64,000 nt of DNA, from the NCBI RefSeq assembly GCF_000013625.1, contig NC_009659.1, positions 3,720,001 through 3,784,000 of the forward strand, written 5' to 3'. Every line of letters begins with the position of its first letter. Positions within the stretch are counted from its first letter, which is position 1. The stretch comes from Janthinobacterium sp. Marseille. GTDB taxonomy: Bacteria > Pseudomonadota > Gammaproteobacteria > Burkholderiales > Burkholderiaceae_D. Positions 1 to 8,847 of this stretch are shown piece after piece. Under the pieces are notes generated by a model that ran no database searches, was not told the origin of the DNA, and saw only the letters and a program-made list of their open reading frames with translations. A program made the translations under genes and the position numbers.

Positions 1-189
1 AAGGTCAAAATCCTTGGCCGCCAATGCGGTAAATACCAACAAGGGACACAATACATCCATGCTGACCCGGTTGACGGCCGTCATATCGGAACGCACAGAT
101 TCACCGCGTAGCCGGGCATAACCGTAGCCGAGTGCGATGATGATAAAGACCGGCAGGATAATGCCGAGGATGCGTTCAAATATTTCCAT
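1..189 (-). CDS. AEC family permease, N-terminal part (cut by window edge)
   Basis: The first 63 codons of a gene that continues beyond the window start. The peptide begins MEIFERILGIILPVFIIIAL and goes on with a short loop and a second hydrophobic stretch (MDVLCPLLVFTALAA). This is the typical N-terminus of auxin-efflux-carrier-type permeases, in which an early Pro-containing helix is followed by a conserved Asn/Pro-rich second helix. Such proteins export or exchange small organic acids or amino acids across the inner membrane. The substrate cannot be told from this fragment. The start ATG lies at 189 and the next upstream gene on this strand starts at 1886, so it may belong to the same transcript. 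The family call is fairly safe; the function is open. Confidence 0.75.
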   Translation of the reverse strand, partial: MEIFERILGIILPVFIIIALGYGYARLRGESVRSDMTAVNRVSMDVLCPLLVFTALAAKDFDL

Positions 190-356
190 TTTTACCAGCG
201 ATCATGAGCGACATGAAAAATGCCGGATTGGATTGCTCCAGCTCCGGCAACATCATGTACAGCATACTGCAAAATCCATTTTGCCTGACTTGCATAATTT
301 TCACGTGTTACGCCAGAGCTCCCACGCTGCAAGGCCTGCTGACCAGACGGTTCGTC

Positions 357-1886
357 TTAGTGCGGTCTTGGCAAATCGTAACGCTCAAGGAAACCGCAGC
401 CATATACCGGCAGGAAAGACGGGATCCGGTAATACAAATCGGCCACCGTCTTCAGGATGCGCTCGCGATAGACATCGTATTTGAAGTCCTTGCCATCGGC
501 ATACCAGAAGGTCATGCCGTCAACCTGCATCGTGTGCACGGTTACCGAAGAGAAGTAAGGCTCCAGCTCGGCCGGATTGATGGCGCGGCGATCAAAGATA
601 CGGATGGTCTTGCCCGCGTAATTTTTGAAATCGACCAGCAAATCGTCCTGGCGCGCGTGGAACTTGCCCTGGCCGAAAGTCGGCAGGTATTCATCGGCGT
701 GATACGACAGCAATGCTGCAGGCGTATAAGCACGCGCCATGATGCTGGCGCCCGCAGGCAAATCCTTGCGCAGATTGGCTACGATGGTCTTTGCTTCCTT
801 GTGGAAGATGATGTCGTCATGCAGCGCATAGTCTTTCCACATCGAGGTTGGCAGCAGGATGAGGGCGGCCAAGAACAGGAAGTGCGGTACGGCGAACCAA
901 ACCGTCCATTTGGTGTATTTGCGCAAGTCTTCGGCGCTGCTGCTGGTACCAATAAACAGGAACAGGAAAGGCATGAAGCCCAGCACCCAGTGCAAGCCTA
1001 TGGTCTTTTCCATCGACAGCAAGAGGAACAGGCCAAACGGCACCAGGAACAGGACCACGATCGCACCACGCTGCGCCATCATGCCGCCGGAACGCAGCAA
1101 TTTGAAGAAGACCCATGGCGTGATCAGGTAAATCATCATCAACACGTATTCGCCGACCGTGTATAGCGACAACTCAGTGTTTTCATTACGGTTAATCATA
1201 TTGAACATCACGTTCGACCAGCAGTGATGCGCATTGAATGCGACGGTAATGGCGAACAGCGGTGCCGAGCACAAAGCGATGACGATCAGGTTCAGCCAGC
1301 CGCGACGCGAGCGGCACAGATAAACGAAATAAGCGATTGCCAGCAAACCGGCAAAGTATTTCGACAGCAGCGCACAACCGAGGAAAATGCCGGCACCGAC
1401 GTACCACAGCGTCTTCTCCGACATGGTGCCGCGTATGAAGCAGTAACCCGACAGGAAGATAAAGAAAATCAGCGGAGTATCGGTGGTGACCAGGTTCAGC
1501 AATAGCGAAAACGGCAAGACCAGGAACAGCGTACCCAGCCAGTAGGCGACGCCTTCCTGGAACGGCGAAATACGACGCAAAAGATCAACCAGGCCAAGGG
1601 CGATCATGCTCCATAGCAGGACTGTGAAGAAGCGCAGCGACAAGGGATGGCTGGAAACGCTGTTGAGGACAAACAGTAACCAACCGACCATAGGCGGATG
1701 GTCCGAGTAACCCCAATCCGGGAACACGCCCCATTGATAGAAGAAAGCCTCATCGCCGGTCATCGGGAAATAGGCTGCCAGCCACAGCTTGATCAGCAGC
1801 GTAATGGCAAACGTCCACTTGAAAACCTGTCGCGCGCGTACCGGATCTGCGCCAGCGTACAGCGAACGCGTTGAATTCAAATTCAT
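357..1886 (-). CDS. Glycosyltransferase family 39 membrane protein (ArnT/PMT-like)
   Basis: A 509-residue polytopic membrane protein. After a short cytoplasmic start comes a first membrane helix (about residues 24-40) and then a periplasmic loop with TGDEAFFYQWG and YSDHPP. The acidic pair D45-E46 sits where GT39/ArnT enzymes bind the lipid-linked sugar donor. About ten further hydrophobic segments follow, then a soluble C-terminal region of roughly 130 residues. GT39 enzymes transfer a sugar from a polyprenyl phosphate to a protein or lipid on the periplasmic side. A good Shine-Dalgarno (AAGGAAG) precedes the start. The gene lies 16 bp after a small flippase-like gene and downstream of a UbiA-type prenyltransferase, so a polyprenyl-phosphate sugar made there is its likely donor. 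The acceptor is unknown. Confidence 0.82.
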   Translation of the reverse strand: MNLNSTRSLYAGADPVRARQVFKWTFAITLLIKLWLAAYFPMTGDEAFFYQWGVFPDWGYSDHPPMVGWLLFVLNSVSSHPLSLRFFTVLLWSMIALGLVDLLRRISPFQEGVAYWLGTLFLVLPFSLLLNLVTTDTPLIFFIFLSGYCFIRGTMSEKTLWYVGAGIFLGCALLSKYFAGLLAIAYFVYLCRSRRGWLNLIVIALCSAPLFAITVAFNAHHCWSNVMFNMINRNENTELSLYTVGEYVLMMIYLITPWVFFKLLRSGGMMAQRGAIVVLFLVPFGLFLLLSMEKTIGLHWVLGFMPFLFLFIGTSSSAEDLRKYTKWTVWFAVPHFLFLAALILLPTSMWKDYALHDDIIFHKEAKTIVANLRKDLPAGASIMARAYTPAALLSYHADEYLPTFGQGKFHARQDDLLVDFKNYAGKTIRIFDRRAINPAELEPYFSSVTVHTMQVDGMTFWYADGKDFKYDVYRERILKTVADLYYRIPSFLPVYGCGFLERYDLPRPH

Positions 1887-1902
1887 TACTCTTCCTTAAT
1901 TC

Positions 1903-2280
1903 TTAACTCTTTACCGACAGGACAATGACACCTGTAATGATCAAGGCCACACCCAGCACCTTATAAATACTGACAGACTCACCCAATATAAAAATCCCGG
2001 CCACCGTGGTCAGCACCACGCCCAGCGAGATCAATGGGTAAGCCATACTGACTTCCAGCTTGCCCAGCACCAGCAACCACAATCCGGCACTCGCACCGAA
2101 ACAAAACATGCCGCCCCAGATCAGCGGACTACTCAAGGCCAGCCAAAAAACCGAACGCATATCGCCGGCCAGCGCCTGCTGAATTGCAGGTGTCGACATA
2201 CCCATCTTCAGCAGGACCTGCGCCATTGCCGTCAGGCACACGCAAAAAAATGCCAGTCCCAGCGCCGCGATCTGACTCAT
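1903..2280 (-). CDS. Small EamA/SMR-type transporter, putative lipid-linked sugar flippase
   Basis: A 125-residue protein made of four hydrophobic helices, the size and pattern of small multidrug resistance and ArnE/ArnF-type proteins. Sequence cues are the opening helix with CLTAMAQVLLKMG and the last helix pair with ISLGVVLTTVAGIFILGESV, which carries the Gly-Glu typical of EamA/DMT half-domains. The start ATG at 2280 overlaps the stop of the upstream UbiA-family gene by four bases (ATGA), so translation is probably coupled. A longer in-frame reading upstream only overlaps the neighbour. Its place between a polyprenyl-phosphate sugar synthase and a GT39 transferase suggests it flips the lipid-linked sugar across the inner membrane. 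That role is inferred from context; a drug or metabolite exporter is the alternative. Confidence 0.72.
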   Translation of the reverse strand: MSQIAALGLAFFCVCLTAMAQVLLKMGMSTPAIQQALAGDMRSVFWLALSSPLIWGGMFCFGASAGLWLLVLGKLEVSMAYPLISLGVVLTTVAGIFILGESVSIYKVLGVALIITGVIVLSVKS

Positions 2281-3701
2281 GCCAGCCCCGGCAAAGATGC
2301 GGCCAGCGCGATGCCGCCTATGACTATCGCCACCACCCAACTGGTGCGGTCAGTGATCGCGAACAACAGTGGATCATCATGGATTTCCATACGTGAAATT
2401 TTCAGCCATAAACGCATGATCCAGAATAGTACAACCGGCAATATCAGCCACAACCATTCTGCATGCGGATACATCTCGCCACCGACCTGGCTGTCTATAT
2501 ATAAGGCCAGCAACATCACCGCGACAAAGCCGCTGGCAATGCCCATCGAGATCAGGTAAGACAAATCGCTGGTACGGTAACCACGACCTGCCAGTGAAAC
2601 ATTGCCGTCGCCACTCATGAATTCCAGTTCGGCACAGCGCTTGACCAACGCCAGGCTGAGGAACATAAACAGCGACACCGCCAGCAACCAGTTGGAAATC
2701 AACACATCACTGACGACGCCACCAGCCAGGATCCGGTGCGTGTATAGCGAAGCCAGCACCAGTACATCGATAATCGCAAGCTGCTTCAGGCGCGCCGAAT
2801 ACAGCAAAGTGACGACGATGTACAAGAGCATCAGACCCAGGTAAGCCGGATCAATCGCCGCCGCCAGCCACAAGGACAGTGGCAGCAGGATCGCGATCAA
2901 TGCGATACCGAAAGGAATGGTCAGGGTCGCGGCGGCAAAAGGACGCGCCTGCTTGCGTGGATGCGCGCGATCCGATGCAAGGTCGAACAAATCATTCACG
3001 ATATAAGTTGCCGACGCACACATGCCAAAGGCAACAAAAGCCAGCAAGGTCGACAGCCAGCGCTCACCACTCAGTTCATGTGCCGCCAGCAAAGGGACAA
3101 ACAGTAATGCGTTCTTCGCCCATTGATGCAGGCGCAAGGCCTTGAGTACCAGGCGCAATTTAAACGGACGTGGCGGGATGATGAGTACCGGTGCTTTCAA
3201 TTTCTGCGCTTGCGCGGTGATGCCGGCCGACGCATTCACGACGATAATCTCGGTCGCCTGCGACCACACGGCCAAATCAGCTGAGCTATTGCCGGCGTAG
3301 GCAAAACCACTGCCGCCGCTATCTTGTTCGATAACCCGCAACTTGGCCGCGGACTTCAGGTTGGTCGCTTCATCGCTGCCCATCACCGCAGAAAAAATGC
3401 CCAGGTGATCTGCCACCGCCTGCACCAAATAACGATCGGAAGCGCTGGCCAATACGAGGCGGCGTCCGGCCGCATGCTGCTCGCGCAGATAAGCCAGCAA
3501 GTCGGCGTTATAAGGCAATAAGGCAACATCCAGTGTGATGCGTTTGGCGATTTGCGCCTTCAGGTAACCGCGCCCTTGCAACAACCAGAACACGCAGAGG
3601 AAGAGATAAAGGGGATTGCGCTTGATCAGCAGCAGCACCGATTCAAACAAGAGATCGGTATAAGTCAGCGTACCGTCCAGATCCACGTACAGCGGGAACA
3701 T
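2277..3701 (-). CDS. HAD phosphatase-UbiA prenyltransferase fusion, DPPR-synthase-like
   Basis: A 474-residue two-domain protein. Residues 1 to about 175 are a HAD-type domain: DLDGT at 7-11, a Ser-containing motif II (LASAS near 84-88) and motif IV GNSSADL at 137-143. From about 185 to the end it is a UbiA-family membrane enzyme with NDLFDLASDRAHPRK at 236-250, and YSARLKQL near 301-308 as second motif. The Asp-rich motif ending in DRAHP closely resembles that of mycobacterial decaprenyl-phosphate phosphoribosyltransferase, more than ubiquinone-type UbiA. The likely reaction is transfer of phosphoribose from PRPP to polyprenyl phosphate. The HAD part could remove the 5-phosphate, though this is unproven. 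The reading frame is open up to 3881. I chose the ATG at 3701 because the HAD motif begins right after it, but no strong ribosome-binding site is visible. Confidence 0.78.
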   Translation of the reverse strand: MFPLYVDLDGTLTYTDLLFESVLLLIKRNPLYLFLCVFWLLQGRGYLKAQIAKRITLDVALLPYNADLLAYLREQHAAGRRLVLASASDRYLVQAVADHLGIFSAVMGSDEATNLKSAAKLRVIEQDSGGSGFAYAGNSSADLAVWSQATEIIVVNASAGITAQAQKLKAPVLIIPPRPFKLRLVLKALRLHQWAKNALLFVPLLAAHELSGERWLSTLLAFVAFGMCASATYIVNDLFDLASDRAHPRKQARPFAAATLTIPFGIALIAILLPLSLWLAAAIDPAYLGLMLLYIVVTLLYSARLKQLAIIDVLVLASLYTHRILAGGVVSDVLISNWLLAVSLFMFLSLALVKRCAELEFMSGDGNVSLAGRGYRTSDLSYLISMGIASGFVAVMLLALYIDSQVGGEMYPHAEWLWLILPVVLFWIMRLWLKISRMEIHDDPLLFAITDRTSWVVAIVIGGIALAASLPGLA

Positions 3702-3975
3702 GGAAGCAGACCGGGCAGGATACGGAGCGGCGGAATCGTGCGCAACAGCGGGCGATTCAAGGGACGCATCAGGAAAACTGCTCGGGGAAATGCTCAAATC
3801 ACCACCTGGGGACAAGAAAAGTACTGCATCTAGGGGAACATCGCCGGCGACCAAGCACCGCGGCCGGACTTCCGGCACCACCGCCCTGCCCGCCGCAGGC
3901 CATCAGGGCTTTGCTCATTGCGGGTTGGCAATTTTCCGTCTTCGCATGGATACCGTCAACCACAAACGCCACGCG

Positions 3976-5964
3976 TCAGGATTTCAACAGACGCGTTTCG
4001 GCCCGCGCAAGTTCCTCGGGACCGCCGCGCAGGACGACAGTATCGCCTGCCATGAGTATCATATCCGGCGTTACCGTCAGCCTTTCCTTGCCACGTCGCA
4101 CGGCAGTGACTTCGACCCCAAACTCTTTGAGATCCGATTCTTCCAGCGTTTTACCAACAGCTTTACAGGTTTCTCCCAAAGCGACCGAGTGCAGGCGCAC
4201 CTGCGTGTTGTCAGCGATATCCGAGACGTCGCTGCTGCCGTGAAAGAAGCCGCGCAAAGTCGCATAACGCTCACTGCGTGCCGCTTGCACCCGGTGCACC
4301 ACGCGTCGCAAAGGCACGCCCAGCGTCAACATCGCGTGCGAAGCCAGCATCAAGCTGCCCTCCATCGCTTCCGGCACCACCTCTGACGCACCGGCCGCGC
4401 GCAATTTATCCAGGTCAGTATCGTCATGGCTACGCACAATTACCGGCAAATTGGGTGCCAGATCATGCATATGATGCAAAACCTTCATGGCTGAAGGCGT
4501 ACTCGCATATGTAATGACGAGCGCCGCCGCACGATTAATACCAACTGCCACCAGGCTCTCACGCCGACCGGCATCGCCATATGACACAGAGGCCCCCGCT
4601 GCCTGCGCCTCACTCACGCGATCCGGGTCCATATCCAGAGCCTGATAGGTAATCCCTTCGGCCTCCAGCAATTTGGCCAGGCTTTGTCCGCTACGGCCGA
4701 AGCCGGCAATGATCACGTGTTGTTGCGTCGCCATCGTACGCGTTGCGATCTGGGTCAAGGCCAGCGATTGCACCATCCATTCATTTGCCGACAATTTCAT
4801 CACGATGGCATCGGATTTGGCGATGATCAGGGGCGCCGCCAGCATGGACAGCACCATAGACGCCAGTATCAGTTGCAAAATCAACGGCTCGACCAGATTG
4901 AGGCCACCCACCTGGTTCAGCAGGACAAAACCGAATTCACCGGCTTGCGCCAAGGCCAGCCCGGTACGCAAAGCCACACCAACCGGCGCACCAAAACACC
5001 TTGCCAGAAAAGCAATCAAACCGAATTTCAGCAAAACCACGCCGCTCAGGAGCAACAGGACCAGCCACCAGTGCTCGACCACCAGCCGTACATTCAATAA
5101 CATGCCGACCGTAATAAAGAACAAGCCGAGCAGGACGTCGCGGAAGGATTTAATGTCCTCTTCCACCTGATGTTTGTATTCGGTCTCGGAAATCAGCATG
5201 CCGGCGACAAACGCCCCCAAAGCCAGCGACAGACCAGCCATTTCAGTAATCCAGGCAGCACCCAGCGTGATCAGCAACAGGTTCAGCATGAATAATTCCT
5301 GCGAGCGGCGCTTCACGACGATGCGGAACCAGCTACGGATTAATTTATGCCCGATGAACAACAAGAGGAACAACACAATCACGGCTTTCAGCGCGGCCCA
5401 CAACAAGGTCGTACCGAGGTCACCGCGCGGATTGGCCAGCGCCGGGATCAGGATCAGCAAAGGCACTACTGCCAGATCCTGGAATAGCAAAATGCCGATG
5501 ATCCGGCGTCCATGCTGGCTTTCCAGTTCCAGGCGCTCTGTTAACAGCTTGGAAACAATCGCGGTAGATGACATTGCCAACGCGCCGCCTATAGCCAGCG
5601 CCGCCTGCCAGCTGATAGCACTCAGCCGCGCGGAAAAATGCGCGACCAGCCAGCCGAACACCATGGTGGCGCCTATCGTCAGCAGCACCTGGGCCATGCC
5701 GAGGCCGAACACGGTACGCCGCATGGCAAGCAATTTGGAGAGGGAGAACTCGAGCCCGATCGAAAACATCAGGAAGACCACGCCAAACTCGCCCAGCGCA
5801 TGGGTCGTGGCATTGTCTTCAGCCCAGCCCAATGAATAAGGCCCGATCAAAATCCCCACCACCAGGTAACCCAGCATGGGCGGCAAGTGCATCATGCGGA
5901 AGGCCACCACGCCCAATACCGCAGCCGCAAGCAAGAGGAGCGTAAGTTCTAATGGGGAAAGCAT
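3976..5964 (-). CDS. CPA2 monovalent cation:proton antiporter (KefB/YbaL type)
   Basis: A 662-residue protein with an N-terminal membrane domain of about 12 helices (to about residue 380), including MLGYLVVGILIGP and the conserved FSIGLEFSLSKL region of the CPA2 family. A TrkA-N (RCK) nucleotide-binding domain follows, with the Rossmann loop GFGRSG at about 425. A TrkA-C domain ends the protein (about 575-655). Proteins of this build exchange K+ or Na+ for protons and are gated by ligand binding to the RCK domain. The start at 5964 (MLSPLEL) is preferred because it opens directly into the first helix; the frame is open to 6024 but that would add a basic tail. It is transcribed away from kdsD, with 121 bp between the two starts. 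Confidence 0.88.
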   Translation of the reverse strand: MLSPLELTLLLLAAAVLGVVAFRMMHLPPMLGYLVVGILIGPYSLGWAEDNATTHALGEFGVVFLMFSIGLEFSLSKLLAMRRTVFGLGMAQVLLTIGATMVFGWLVAHFSARLSAISWQAALAIGGALAMSSTAIVSKLLTERLELESQHGRRIIGILLFQDLAVVPLLILIPALANPRGDLGTTLLWAALKAVIVLFLLLFIGHKLIRSWFRIVVKRRSQELFMLNLLLITLGAAWITEMAGLSLALGAFVAGMLISETEYKHQVEEDIKSFRDVLLGLFFITVGMLLNVRLVVEHWWLVLLLLSGVVLLKFGLIAFLARCFGAPVGVALRTGLALAQAGEFGFVLLNQVGGLNLVEPLILQLILASMVLSMLAAPLIIAKSDAIVMKLSANEWMVQSLALTQIATRTMATQQHVIIAGFGRSGQSLAKLLEAEGITYQALDMDPDRVSEAQAAGASVSYGDAGRRESLVAVGINRAAALVITYASTPSAMKVLHHMHDLAPNLPVIVRSHDDTDLDKLRAAGASEVVPEAMEGSLMLASHAMLTLGVPLRRVVHRVQAARSERYATLRGFFHGSSDVSDIADNTQVRLHSVALGETCKAVGKTLEESDLKEFGVEVTAVRRGKERLTVTPDMILMAGDTVVLRGGPEELARAETRLLKS

Positions 5965-6072
5965 AGTGAGGAAGCGACTGAAGTAAGGTGCTGGTTTGGT
6001 GACAAATCGAAACAGAACTATCAAACCACACTTTTGTTACGTCTGGCAGGTTTTTTGCTTTAGGAATTCGTT

Positions 6073-6078
6073 TATACT
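6073..6078 (+). promoter_or_regulatory. Possible -10 element close to kdsD
   Basis: TATACT (five of six to the sigma-70 -10 consensus) lies only 7 bp before the kdsD start codon at 6086. No clear -35 is seen at 17 bp. If used, the transcript would start at or next to the ATG and be nearly leaderless, which would fit the weak ribosome-binding site of kdsD. This is only a pattern match. Confidence 0.28.
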
Positions 6079-6085
6079 TTCGAGC

Positions 6086-7114
6086 ATGAGTGTATCCCAT
6101 GCCCCAAACCCGCCGGCAACTTTTGATGCCCAAAGCACTGCGCGCGCCTTGCAATTTGCATGCGACACGCTGCAAATCGAAGCGGACGCCATCCTCGCAC
6201 TAAAAGAGCGCATCACCAGCAAGACCAGCCAACAGTTCATTCAGGCAGTCACCCTGCTACTGAACTGCAAAGGCCGGGTGGTGGTATCCGGCATCGGCAA
6301 ATCCGGCCACATCGCACGCAAGATCGCGTCGACGCTGGCCTCGACCGGCACACCGGCCTTTTTCGTGCACGCGGCGGAAGCCTCGCACGGCGACCTCGGC
6401 ATGATTACCGCCGACGATGTCCTGATCGGGATTTCCTACTCGGGCGAAGCCGGCGAATTGCTCGGAATCGTCCCGACCATCAAACGCATGGGCGCACGCC
6501 TGATTACCATTACCGGCAACGATGCTTCCAACCTGGCGGTGCAAGCTGACGTTCATTTGAACGTCCATATCGACAAGGAAGCCTGCCCACTCAACCTGGC
6601 ACCAACCGCCAGCACTACCGCCACCCTGGCACTCGGCGATGCACTCGCCGTAGCCTTGCTGGATGCACGCGGCTTTGGTGAAGAGGATTTTGCCCGCTCG
6701 CATCCGGGCGGTGCCCTGGGTCGCCGCTTGTTGACACATGTACGCGATGTGATGCGCACCGGCGAAGCCATCCCGACTGTCGCCAAAGACGCGACGCTGT
6801 ACGCGGCGCTGCTGGAAAGCAGCAAGAAAGGCATGGCGATGACTGCGGTAGTCGATGCCGAAGGCCGCGCCATTGGCGTGTTTACCGATGGTGACTTGCG
6901 TCGCCTGATCGAAACCCAGCAGGATTTTTCCAAACTCTCGATTGCCGAAGTCATGCATGCCAGTCCGCGCAGTGTTCATCCGGATCAACTGGCGGTCGAC
7001 GCGGTCGACATGATGGAAACCTATCGCATCAACCAGTTGCTGGTCACCGATAACAGCGGCAAGCTGGTCGGCGCATTGCACATCCACGACCTGACCCGTG
7101 CGAAAGTAATTTAA
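6086..7114 (+). CDS. kdsD: D-arabinose 5-phosphate isomerase (KdsD/KpsF family)
   Basis: A 342-residue protein that interconverts ribulose 5-phosphate and arabinose 5-phosphate, the first step of Kdo synthesis for LPS. An N-terminal SIS sugar-isomerase domain carries GIGKSGHIARK (GKSG at 71-74) and the ISYSGEAGELL sugar-phosphate loop. Two CBS domains follow from about residue 215 (RDVMRTGEAIP, VFTDGDLRRLI). Length matches E. coli KdsD (328) with a slightly longer N-terminus. I start at 6086 (MSVSHAP); the frame runs open further upstream but has no family match there. The stop overlaps the kdsC start by one base. It heads the Kdo/LPS-export operon. Confidence 0.96.
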   Translation: MSVSHAPNPPATFDAQSTARALQFACDTLQIEADAILALKERITSKTSQQFIQAVTLLLNCKGRVVVSGIGKSGHIARKIASTLASTGTPAFFVHAAEASHGDLGMITADDVLIGISYSGEAGELLGIVPTIKRMGARLITITGNDASNLAVQADVHLNVHIDKEACPLNLAPTASTTATLALGDALAVALLDARGFGEEDFARSHPGGALGRRLLTHVRDVMRTGEAIPTVAKDATLYAALLESSKKGMAMTAVVDAEGRAIGVFTDGDLRRLIETQQDFSKLSIAEVMHASPRSVHPDQLAVDAVDMMETYRINQLLVTDNSGKLVGALHIHDLTRAKVI

Positions 7115-7653
7115 TGAGCACGCCCAACGATCCTGTCGCCAGCCAGCGTGCCGCCAAGGTACGGCTGATGATTTTTGATGTCGACGGCGTACTTACCGAT
7201 GGCAGCCTGCACTTTGGACCGGAAGGCGAAGTCAGCAAGACCTTCAATGTCCTGGACGGACACGGCATCAAACTGCTGCAGCAATCCGGCGTCTCGACCG
7301 CCATCATCAGCGCGCGCCAATCCCCTATCGTTTTGCGTCGCGCCAGCGATCTCGGCATACACCATGTGTTCCAGGGCATACACGACAAACGCAGTGCCTT
7401 TGAACAGTTGCTAACTCAAACAAATACCACGGCAGATGCCTGCGGCTTCATCGGCGATGATGTCATCGATTTGCCGATCCTGTTGCGCGTCGGTTTTGCC
7501 GCCAGCGTACCGAATGCCCACGCAGAAGTACGTTCACGTGTGCATTACGTGACCCAGGCCAGCGGCGGCCGCGGTGCAGCGCGTGAACTGTGTGACTTCA
7601 TCCTGCGTGCGCAAGGCAACTATGAGGCGGCGCTCGCGCCGTATCTCGCATGA
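7114..7653 (+). CDS. kdsC: 3-deoxy-D-manno-octulosonate 8-phosphate phosphatase
   Basis: A 179-residue HAD-family phosphatase of the small capless type that forms tetramers. Motif I is FDVDGVLTDG at 21-30, with the two aspartates that bind Mg2+ and take the phosphoryl group. Motif II is IISARQS, and motif IV is CGFIGDDVIDLPIL. It releases phosphate from Kdo 8-phosphate to give Kdo, the step after the synthase KdsA, which is not in this window. It starts one base inside the kdsD stop and its own stop overlaps lptC (ATGA), so translation is coupled in both directions. Confidence 0.97.
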   Translation: MSTPNDPVASQRAAKVRLMIFDVDGVLTDGSLHFGPEGEVSKTFNVLDGHGIKLLQQSGVSTAIISARQSPIVLRRASDLGIHHVFQGIHDKRSAFEQLLTQTNTTADACGFIGDDVIDLPILLRVGFAASVPNAHAEVRSRVHYVTQASGGRGAARELCDFILRAQGNYEAALAPYLA

Positions 7654-8246
7654 AAGCCCTGCGCCCTGCCAATACCGTACGCCTGATTGTGCTGATTGCA
7701 CTCAGTGCAGGCTTGGCATTCGGCAGTTTCTGGCTGGTCGAAGTCATGCGCCGTCAAACCGACGACACGCTACCGACCAAACAGCGCAGCGAGCCTGACT
7801 TCTATGCCGAAAAATTCAATTTTGTCCGTATGGGCAAAGACGGCACCGCGCGTTACAACCTGACCGGTACCGAGATGAAGCATTACCCGCTGGATAACTC
7901 TTACCAAATCCAGAAACCGGTCATGTACAGCTTCAGCAAGGAACGCCAACCGATGGTCAGCCGTTCGGAACGTGCCCTGGTTGAAAAGAACAACACCGAA
8001 GTGCATATGTACGAAAACGTCGTGATCGACCGGCCACCGGCTGCAGGTTCCCAGCATTTCCAGCTCAAGACCTCCTACCTGCTGATCCTGCCGGATGATG
8101 AGATCATGAAGACACCAAAGCATGTCGACATCAAGGTTGGCACATCTACCCTGAACGGCAGCGGCATGTTCGCCAACAATGCAACCGGCGAATTCAATTT
8201 ATCCAGCAATGTCAATGCGCTGTACCAGGCTGCACATCCGCGCTAA
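7650..8246 (+). CDS. lptC: LPS export system protein LptC
   Basis: A 198-residue bitopic inner-membrane protein. One helix near the N-terminus (about residues 12-32) anchors a periplasmic beta-jellyroll of the LptC/OstA type, seen in the alternating beta pattern with RYNLTGTEMKHYP and VYENV-like stretches. LptC takes LPS from the LptB2FG transporter and hands it to LptA. The start overlaps kdsC by four bases. Sequence identity within this family is always low, so the call rests on topology, size and its position directly before lptA and lptB. Confidence 0.93.
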   Translation: MKALRPANTVRLIVLIALSAGLAFGSFWLVEVMRRQTDDTLPTKQRSEPDFYAEKFNFVRMGKDGTARYNLTGTEMKHYPLDNSYQIQKPVMYSFSKERQPMVSRSERALVEKNNTEVHMYENVVIDRPPAAGSQHFQLKTSYLLILPDDEIMKTPKHVDIKVGTSTLNGSGMFANNATGEFNLSSNVNALYQAAHPR

Positions 8247-8291
8247 GCGCATAGACGATTTTTATCCGACGCATTCATTTAGAGAACTTTC

Positions 8292-8846
8292 ATGAAACGC
8301 TTCCTTTCCGTACTTCTGGTTCTCTGCGGCTTGGGCACAACGGTCGGCTCCTTTGCCGAAAAGGCCGATGCCACCAAGCCCACCAATGTCGAAGCCAATA
8401 AAATGGAATACGACGACATCAAGCAGATCAACACCTTCACCGGCAATGTCGTGTTAACCCGCGGCACCATCCTGATGAAAGCCAACAAGATGGTGGTCAA
8501 GCAAGACCCGGCTGGCTATCAATTCATCACGCTGTACGGCTCGGCCGATACACTGGCGAACTTCAAGCAAAAACGCGATGGTGGCCCCGATCAATGGATA
8601 GAAGGCCAGGCCGAACGCATTGAATACGATGACAAGGCCGAAATCATGAAGCTGTTTTCCAAGGCCCGCATGCGTCGTCTGGAAAACGGCAAGCCCACCG
8701 ATGAAGTCGAAGGCGAATTCATTTCCTACGACACTCGTGCTGAATTCTTTACCGTACACAACACGTCAAGCGGCGACAGCAAACAAGGCGCCGGCCGCAT
8801 CAAGGCCGTGATCCAACCGCGTGCCGCAGATACAAAGGCCAAATAA
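8292..8846 (+). CDS. lptA: LPS periplasmic bridge protein LptA
   Basis: A 184-residue secreted protein of the OstA/LptA family. A signal peptide covers about residues 1-22 ([22 protein letters not shown]). The mature part has the LptA pattern: [29 protein letters not shown] and RMRRLENG. LptA subunits stack into a beta-jellyroll filament that carries LPS from LptC to LptD in the outer membrane. It lies 45 bp after lptC and one base before the lptB start. The C-terminal tail after about residue 165 is short and polar. Confidence 0.95.
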   Translation: MKRFLSVLLVLCGLGTTVGSFAEKADATKPTNVEANKMEYDDIKQINTFTGNVVLTRGTILMKANKMVVKQDPAGYQFITLYGSADTLANFKQKRDGGPDQWIEGQAERIEYDDKAEIMKLFSKARMRRLENGKPTDEVEGEFISYDTRAEFFTVHNTSSGDSKQGAGRIKAVIQPRAADTKAK

Positions 8847-8847
8847 G

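Noticed and set aside
3702..3881. A 60-residue N-terminal extension of the HAD-UbiA protein
   Set aside because: The extra part is Pro/Ser/Ala-rich with no helix or signal peptide, and the HAD motif begins directly after the ATG at 3701. The start is not certain.
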